From Agrypnia vestita (Eukaryota; Arthropoda; Insecta; Trichoptera; Phryganeidae), in assembly GCA_016648135.1 (NCBI GenBank), contig JADDOH010023632.1:186001-250000 (forward strand): DNA of 64,000 nucleotides, in the 5' to 3' direction. A model generated the notes under the pieces. It was given only the letters and a program-made list of their open reading frames with translations. It was not told the DNA's origin and searched no databases. A program made the translations under genes and the position numbers. Below, one piece after another: positions 63,745 through 64,000 of this stretch (positions are counted from its first letter, which is position 1; each line of letters begins with the position of its first letter).

Positions 63745-64000
63745 ATAGTGGACTCTCAATTTTCATCTATGTTGATATTCGTCTCACTTTTTTCGCGAAA
63801 TTTTTGTTCGATATTCGCCCGATAATTCGATATTCATCCCACCTGCCATGTGAGTCAGTCAGTCTCACGTAGTGCTTCTGTCACTGGAGACCTGATACCA
63901 TAATGCAAGGTGCCTCCCTTTATAAACAATCGCCAAACCTCTGTGAAATAAAAACTCTTAACAAGAGTTTCTGGTTTAAATGGTATTTACGTTTGCAGAC
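63745..64000 (+). mobile_element. Possible pogo/Tigger-like element, left end, running off the window
   Basis: TATAGTGGACTCTCAATTTT, TCATCTATGTTGATATTCG, GATATTCGCCCGATAATTCG: repeated A/TATTCG words after an (C)AGTGGACTCTC terminus are typical of Tigger-like ends. The other end is outside the window. Confidence 0.35.

Overview
This is animal genomic DNA, almost certainly from an insect with a large, AT-rich, repeat-dominated genome. The evidence is two mariner elements of insect type, a piggyBac-like fragment, RTE-type and Jockey/CR1-type LINE pieces, many Penelope-like (PLE) fragments, and a short interstitial run of the insect telomere motif TTAGG. Nothing bacterial (operons, Shine-Dalgarno sites, CRISPR) is present. 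The order cannot be fixed from the sequence alone; a hemipteran or other large-genome insect is a weak guess. No convincing host protein-coding exon or complete tRNA/rRNA gene was found, so the window is best read as intergenic or deep intronic DNA filled by several generations of transposons. Layout. 0-7 kb: an RTE LINE remnant (2.46-2.72 kb), a repeat with a T-arm-like motif (1.1-1.54 kb), a small hairpin element (3.9-4.08 kb) and a large fold-back element with 252-bp arms (5484-6114). 8.2-9.8 kb: a hAT-like non-autonomous element with a perfect 8-bp target duplication and a second DNA element nested inside it. 10.5-13.3 kb: a SINE head, a candidate solo LTR and mariner copy 1 (one in-frame stop). 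14.5-20.2 kb: hairpin MITEs, a retroelement tail with about 130-bp tandem repeats, a tRNA-derived SINE and an RTE reverse-transcriptase remnant. 20.7-22.3 kb: PLE-like hammerhead motifs and a repeat carrying dense heat-shock-element-like arrays, then a duplicated GTCGCATATATGCGAC palindrome. 24.9-26.7 kb: a DNA element keeping what look like the two ends of a Mutator-like transposase, split by a PLE insertion. 29.7-36.9 kb: LINE and PLE remnants and several hairpin MITE families. 39.0-42.5 kb: a hAT element (8-bp target duplication) containing nested LINE, PLE and MITE insertions. 43-48.9 kb: further MITEs and fragments. 48.9-50.5 kb: an internally deleted piggyBac-like gene and a GC-rich terminal-inverted-repeat element. 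52.4-54.2 kb: a nearly intact mariner (copy 2) inside an older inverted-repeat element. 54.4-64 kb: PLE, RTE and LINE tails in otherwise featureless AT-rich DNA. How the parts relate: the autonomous families seen as relics (mariner, hAT, piggyBac, Mutator-like, PLE, RTE, Jockey/CR1) plausibly supplied the enzymes that moved the many short non-coding copies. Nested insertions give a relative chronology. The most unusual signals are the 5-bp-phased alternating GAA/TTC arrays at 21.40-21.56 kb, the set of PLE hammerhead-ribozyme-like motifs, and the deletion derivatives that keep only the terminal domains of piggyBac-like and Mutator-like transposases. Family assignments rest on motif recognition by eye, with no database search.
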